NCBI GenBank assembly: GCA_037893245.1
Contig: JBAIAA010000412.1
Coordinates: forward strand, 992,001-1,056,000
DNA from: Crossaster papposus
Lineage: Eukaryota > Echinodermata > Asteroidea > Velatida > Solasteridae
DNA length: 64,000 nucleotides
Direction: 5' to 3'
Of this stretch, positions 60,401-64,000 are shown in pieces. The notes below the pieces were generated by a model. It ran no database searches and had not been told where the DNA came from. It worked only from the letters and a program-made list of their open reading frames with translations. A program made the translations under genes and the position numbers. Each line of letters starts with the position of its first letter. The stretch's first letter is position 1.

Positions 60401-63400
60401 ATATTTAAATTCCACACGCAAATGGTCAATTGGCTATGCACAACAAGATCAAGAACGTTTGCCATTTTTGCTTGAGTGGAACGCTCAAGCATTTATGCAG
60501 AGTCATCAAGGATGAATTGGGAAAACTAGCAACAACGTCAAGCACTTACTTCCGGAGTTCAATCGCCCGTTCGGCCACTAGTTTCTCGCTCAGTCGATCA
60601 ATCTGGCCTGAACTTGGGTTCTGAATTTTTTTGGTGAGAAAAATAAAACACAAAACATTTTATTAGCTTTCTTCTGGAACAATTGAGGGTACTGTTCATA
60701 ACAGATAATAAAGTACTGTCACTGGGCACTTAATATAGTTAGGTACATGTACCGTCTGAAACAGATATGGCTACGGCCATTGTACACAGGGAACAAATAG
60801 CCAGAATCCAAAGCCCTAGCCAGAAGATTCTGTAGGCTAAACTTCGGACAAGAGCCCATCTCAATTCACATCTGGGACGAGTTTAAAACTAGGCAGACAT
60901 AGTTTCGGGTGTAAGTTGCAGGATTCTAAACAAATTTTCTGGCAATCTTCTCGCAATGAGGTTATCAGTATTACCGAGTCAAGCAGTTGCTAATGAAAGA
61001 TTCCCTGGAACATGTCTGTGGGAAAAATTGCCGAGCCAGGCCCTAAGTATGAAGTGTCTATTGGCTAAAACTTACAGTGTCTGATCGCAGCCTCTCCTGA
61101 ATCCATGCTGCCAGCTCACACACCGATGCAGAGTCACGAAGCTGTAACGAGAAGAAAGTACATTTACCAATCATAAATCGTTATTTGCTCTTGAGTGACA
61201 TGTTATTGTTCACAAGTCGACCGTATTAAATTGAAAGTGAGGTAAAATCTTCATTTTTGGAACTTGCGGATTGAAAAGAAAGCAATGACCTAAAGTTAAG
61301 TAAAAATTAATACCAGTCTTCTCTGATAAATAATTTTAAATTTGTGATTAAACATATACCTTAGTAATGTTTTAAGCCACATGCTAAAAATATTGAAAGT
61401 GTAGCTAAAATGCAAAAATAGTCTGGCACCATCTCATTCAACAGTTTGCAACTTATAAAATACATTCAGGGAACACGACCAAAATGGCTTTTTTTCGTGA
61501 ATAAGGTCCATAACCTCAAACCTTTCAAGACTGAGTGTAGAGGTTGTTTCTCCACATGACAAAACATGAACAGGACAATGAAAGACTGTCACAAATCATG
61601 TTTTTTAATAAGAAAGGCAACTTTTGCTGTTGTGTTCATCACCAACAAAAATTATCTTGAAAGCTAAGATCGAGGTAATGCACTCACTCAACTCTACGAT
61701 TCATATTAACCCTAACCACTCCAACCCACCGAAACCCAACTGCATGTTTTGATGGAATCTGTTGGAGTGGGTACTATACTAAACTGATTATGCATAATCA
61801 GAGTCCAACAGTTTGGGTGTATGAGTTGCCATATGGTGTTTGGTTTTGCCAGGGTTAGGCAAGGTTCCTAGTATTCACTCATGGGGGTTAAAGTAACAAT
61901 GGTGTGACATTCAAATTCAAGTCTTACGTTTGCTTTGAGCATTCCCTCTTTCTCCTTCGCATTCTTTATTGACTTCAGATGTTGGACAATGGAAGGCGAC
62001 TCCACACGCTTTTCCTGTAAGCAACAGAATAATAATAATAACATAGATCCATGTGGGAGATTTGCAATTGAAGGAATAATGTAATCGTGATTGTAAATTT
62101 GATACCCTGTGGAGATCTGAGCACATTGCAGACAATGGGAGTGTTAAGGTCTCCACTGGGTTTATTTCAATAGATGAATAGGTCTCTACAGGGTTTCGCG
62201 GAATAGATTTATTTAAGTTTTAGCAAAAAACTAGGAGTTTGTTTACTGTCGCAATCAGTCGCAAAATGATATTTGAGCTAAAGGGAAGAATGGGTTAGGG
62301 TTATAGCCCAGGAAATTAAATCTAGGGTAAATAAGACCACTCCAAAAATTTCTCTGAAATCAAATTGACTTGTCAACCTTCGCGTTTGACTTGTATCGCA
62401 ATAGGACAATTTCTTATTAATTTTGTTGTATTAGGTGACATTAGAGTTAAAGAAAGAAGCATTACTTATTCATCATTTTGCTCCACTTTAAAGAAGTTTT
62501 TTTTGTTCCGTTTAAGCACCCACCTCGTCAATTTCGTCCAACCAGCCGATGCTAGTCTCATTTCCCACCCAGATTTTCCTGATGGAACCCCTGCTGTTGA
62601 TATTCTTCAATCCCGTCTTGAAATTCTTGTAGTCGTGCACCTTGATACACAACGGCCGTTGCGTATCTGTACAAAACACGGAAAGAAAAGTCGTTTAAAC
62701 ACAAGAGGGTACAATGTGTAATCACAAGGAGAGCGTGTGATGGGCAATTTCACGATGAGTGGACAATCTCGAAAAATTGAAATTTGTAAGGATCTTGAGC
62801 TCCACGACAACAAGTGTGGAATCAAAATATAGAGGGCTAAAAGACCTTTCATTTGAGTAGTGTGACAGTGAGATGGAATGTAGTTTAGCGTGTCTTAGGG
62901 TCGAAAATGGTGGCTAAAAAGGTGGATTTTTGGTACTCATTGTGGCACCTAGTTTTAACAGGCAAAACTTTAGTGTTAGTGCGAGTTATTTTTTTTAAGG
63001 CATAGCAAAATGTAGTGCCAAAAGAGCTTTTTCATTTGATTATTAGTTTTTTTCATTATATGTTTAAATTGGAACCAAAGATGGGCGGACAAACTGTAAC
63101 GTTACTAACCGTATCGTTACTAACCACACTTTTTGCCTGGAATAAATTTGTGCTGGACTGGTTTTAAACTTGTATGTTTAAAACCTGCGTGTATCTCACT
63201 CTCGCATTGCAAACAATCTGTTTTTACGGAGACTAACTCACGCACACAGCACTACTCGACAATGTGGCTCAGTGGTGCAGGTATTAAGTGTTCAGAATTA
63301 GCTGGTGTTTGATCAGCGGTCTAAAGCCTCAAACAATAGGTATAGGTATTAACTATCTCAGGTATTTATGATGAAAATAACAATACTAAATAACTATCTC

Positions 63401-63632
63401 AGTTATTTATGATGAAATTAACAATACCAAAAATGTTTAATGACTGAATTTGAAAGTCGTCAATGATCGAGGTTTGGCAGCACAGCATAAGAAAATTGAA
63501 TGTAAAAACTCAAAGTGCCCCATGTTAGAAAACTTTATTTTACCTGTCTCAGGGCATCCATAGGCTGATCCAATCTTGAGATGTTCCCTGGTGAGGCTAG
63601 TCAAACGACGAGTGGCGTCATACAAATACAGG
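54499..63632 (-). CDS. XPNPEP-like membrane protein, probably inactive (5' end outside window)
   Basis: Thirteen exons in transcript order: 63632-63544, 62666-62524, 62014-61928, 61141-61076, 60620-60550, 59696-59619, 58975-58904, 58337-58277, 58079-58010, 56727-56551, 56065-55971, 55511-55413, 54708-54499 (stop TAA). They give about 439 C-terminal residues, all phases consistent. The order of motifs matches eukaryotic Xaa-Pro aminopeptidases (M24B 'pita-bread' fold): 'INSGAQYLDGTT', 'RTFHFGTPT', 'GVGHYLSIHEGP', 'GLRIENV'. Against human XPNPEP1, four of five metal ligands are changed: Asp415 to Asn (58921-58923), Asp426 to Gln (58322-58324), His489 to Ser (56654-56656), Glu523 to Gly; only Glu537 (56004-56006) remains. 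His395 is Arg (59624-59626). The C terminus is hydrophobic ('STIFIASSVIV'), like the GPI-anchored XPNPEP2. The reading frame is intact, so a pseudo-enzyme is more likely than a dead gene. Confidence 0.9.
54853..55102. mobile_element. TTAA-type MITE, copy G (diverged)
   Basis: Left end CCAGTTCGTGCCGG after TTAA (54849-54852). The right end 'gatgcgaactgg' lacks TTAA. Its interior is closest to the fragment at 591-690. It lies in the last intron of the XPNPEP-like gene. Confidence 0.6.
55825..55930 (+). repeat. Interspersed repeat (family V)
   Basis: Shares 'tgtagttaag' and 'gctaaatactcatttttctc' with 6795-6885 and, inverted, 8790-8945. Confidence 0.45.
56759..56860 (+). mobile_element. Possible truncated SINE
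   Basis: Has a tRNA-like start 'gtcgtagcctcgtggtctaga' and a tail 'gcgctatataagaattatg'. The middle is too diverged to be sure. Confidence 0.3.
57893..58880 (+). repeat. Pair of ~80-bp direct repeats in the XPNPEP-like gene
   Basis: The segment with 'tatatttcaggtcattccag' and 'cagtttgcagcagttttaat' occurs at 57893-57972 and again at 58798-58880, on either side of two exons (58010-58079 and 58277-58337). Confidence 0.6.
59074..59336. mobile_element. TTAA-flanked MITE, copy H
   Basis: Ends CCAGTTCGCGCCGG and CCGGCGCGAACTGG; left flank TTCA (decayed), right flank TTAA (59337-59340). An internal ~31-bp block with 'gtcagcagcgagcaaggcc' is duplicated, which explains its extra length (263 bp). Confidence 0.7.
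59755..60052. repeat. Imperfect ~300-bp inverted repeat
   Basis: Outer arms 'gaatattagattttggc' (59782-59800) and 'ccaaaaatctaatattgaa' (60002-60020) are inverted, and inner arms 'gactcgggtggga' and 'tcccacccgagtt' also pair. It lies directly left of the family II element at 60070. Confidence 0.55.
60070..60425. mobile_element. Long-armed palindromic element (family II), copy 2
   Basis: Starts CCATTTGCGTGTGG and ends CCACACGCAAATGG, with the same inner blocks as 7046-7411. 'CCAATTGG' lies before it and 'TCAATTGG' after it, a possible 8-bp target duplication with one mismatch, though the other copies do not confirm this. Confidence 0.75.
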
Positions 63633-63739
63633 CTGCAAATGGCAAGGTGTTAACAAAAAACACATCAACAACAGTCCATGTACGTAAATCATAAACATAA
63701 AATTATACCTTAAAGCTAGGTTACACCACTCGTAATAAG

Positions 63740-64000
63740 CCATTTGCGCGTGACCCCGAGTTAAATTTAAATAATATCTGGTACACTGACTTGTTCACAC
63801 AGCTTGGCACAGTTTAACTTTAAATTCTCCAGACCAAAGACACTGTTGCTATATCACGTGATTCGGGGCAAGCTTTTGCATAGTTACGTAAGAGACGCTT
63901 AGCACCAATACATTGTTTACAATGGGTGAGAATGGCAAAAAGACACCAGACCATTCTAGAGCTGGGGGTTGCTAGCGTATGACGCGTAAGGCTTGCCCTG
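63740..64000. mobile_element. Long-armed palindromic element (family II), copy 3, cut by window end
   Basis: Begins CCATTTGCGCGTGA like copy 1 and runs to the last base of the window; the second arm is only just entered. Confidence 0.7.

Noticed and set aside
1..64000. CRISPR array or bacterial operon
   Set aside because: The tandem arrays have no unique spacers of constant length, and the genes have introns; this is a eukaryotic genome.

Overview
The window reads as a nuclear genome segment of a marine invertebrate animal. It is AT-rich, its genes are split by many GT-AG introns of 0.3-2 kb, and it is crowded with tRNA-derived SINEs, short inverted-repeat DNA transposons, minisatellites and long poly-G tracts. 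An invertebrate deuterostome, perhaps an echinoderm, fits best. That placement is an inference from gene style and repeats, not from a species marker.

Layout, left to right. (1) 911-3149, minus: a two-exon gene for a protein with two tandem MYND zinc fingers and a DUF4470-like domain. (2) 5433-9543, plus: seven exons for the C-terminal ~200 residues of coproporphyrinogen III oxidase (CPOX, heme synthesis). Its N-terminal exons are not between the two genes. (3) 12375-23321, minus: a complete 13-exon NOTUM (secreted Wnt carboxylesterase), 525 residues, joined by hand with every phase consistent. (4) 23.3-38.7 kb: gene-poor, with retroposon 3' ends, one TTAA element, and the terminal exon of an unrecognised membrane protein (35582-35823, plus). 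(5) 38674-51583, minus: a complete 13-exon homogentisate 1,2-dioxygenase (HGD, tyrosine breakdown), 441 residues, with a perfect DR1 nuclear-receptor site close upstream of its ATG. (6) 54499-63632, minus: thirteen exons of a membrane-anchored relative of Xaa-Pro aminopeptidase (XPNPEP). It continues past the right edge and has lost most of its catalytic metal ligands.

The genes do not form a pathway: heme synthesis, Wnt signalling, tyrosine breakdown and a peptidase-fold protein simply lie side by side. CPOX and NOTUM converge; NOTUM, HGD and the XPNPEP-like gene all run on the minus strand.

The strongest leads are the predicted XPNPEP pseudo-enzyme, a family of at least eight TTAA-flanked (piggyBac-like) miniature elements plus a 1-kb relative, a 705-bp minisatellite in a NOTUM intron that is open in reading frame with the next exon, a GC-AG intron in NOTUM, and the possible nesting of the MYND gene inside a CPOX intron. 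All homology calls come from remembered family motifs; no database search was run.
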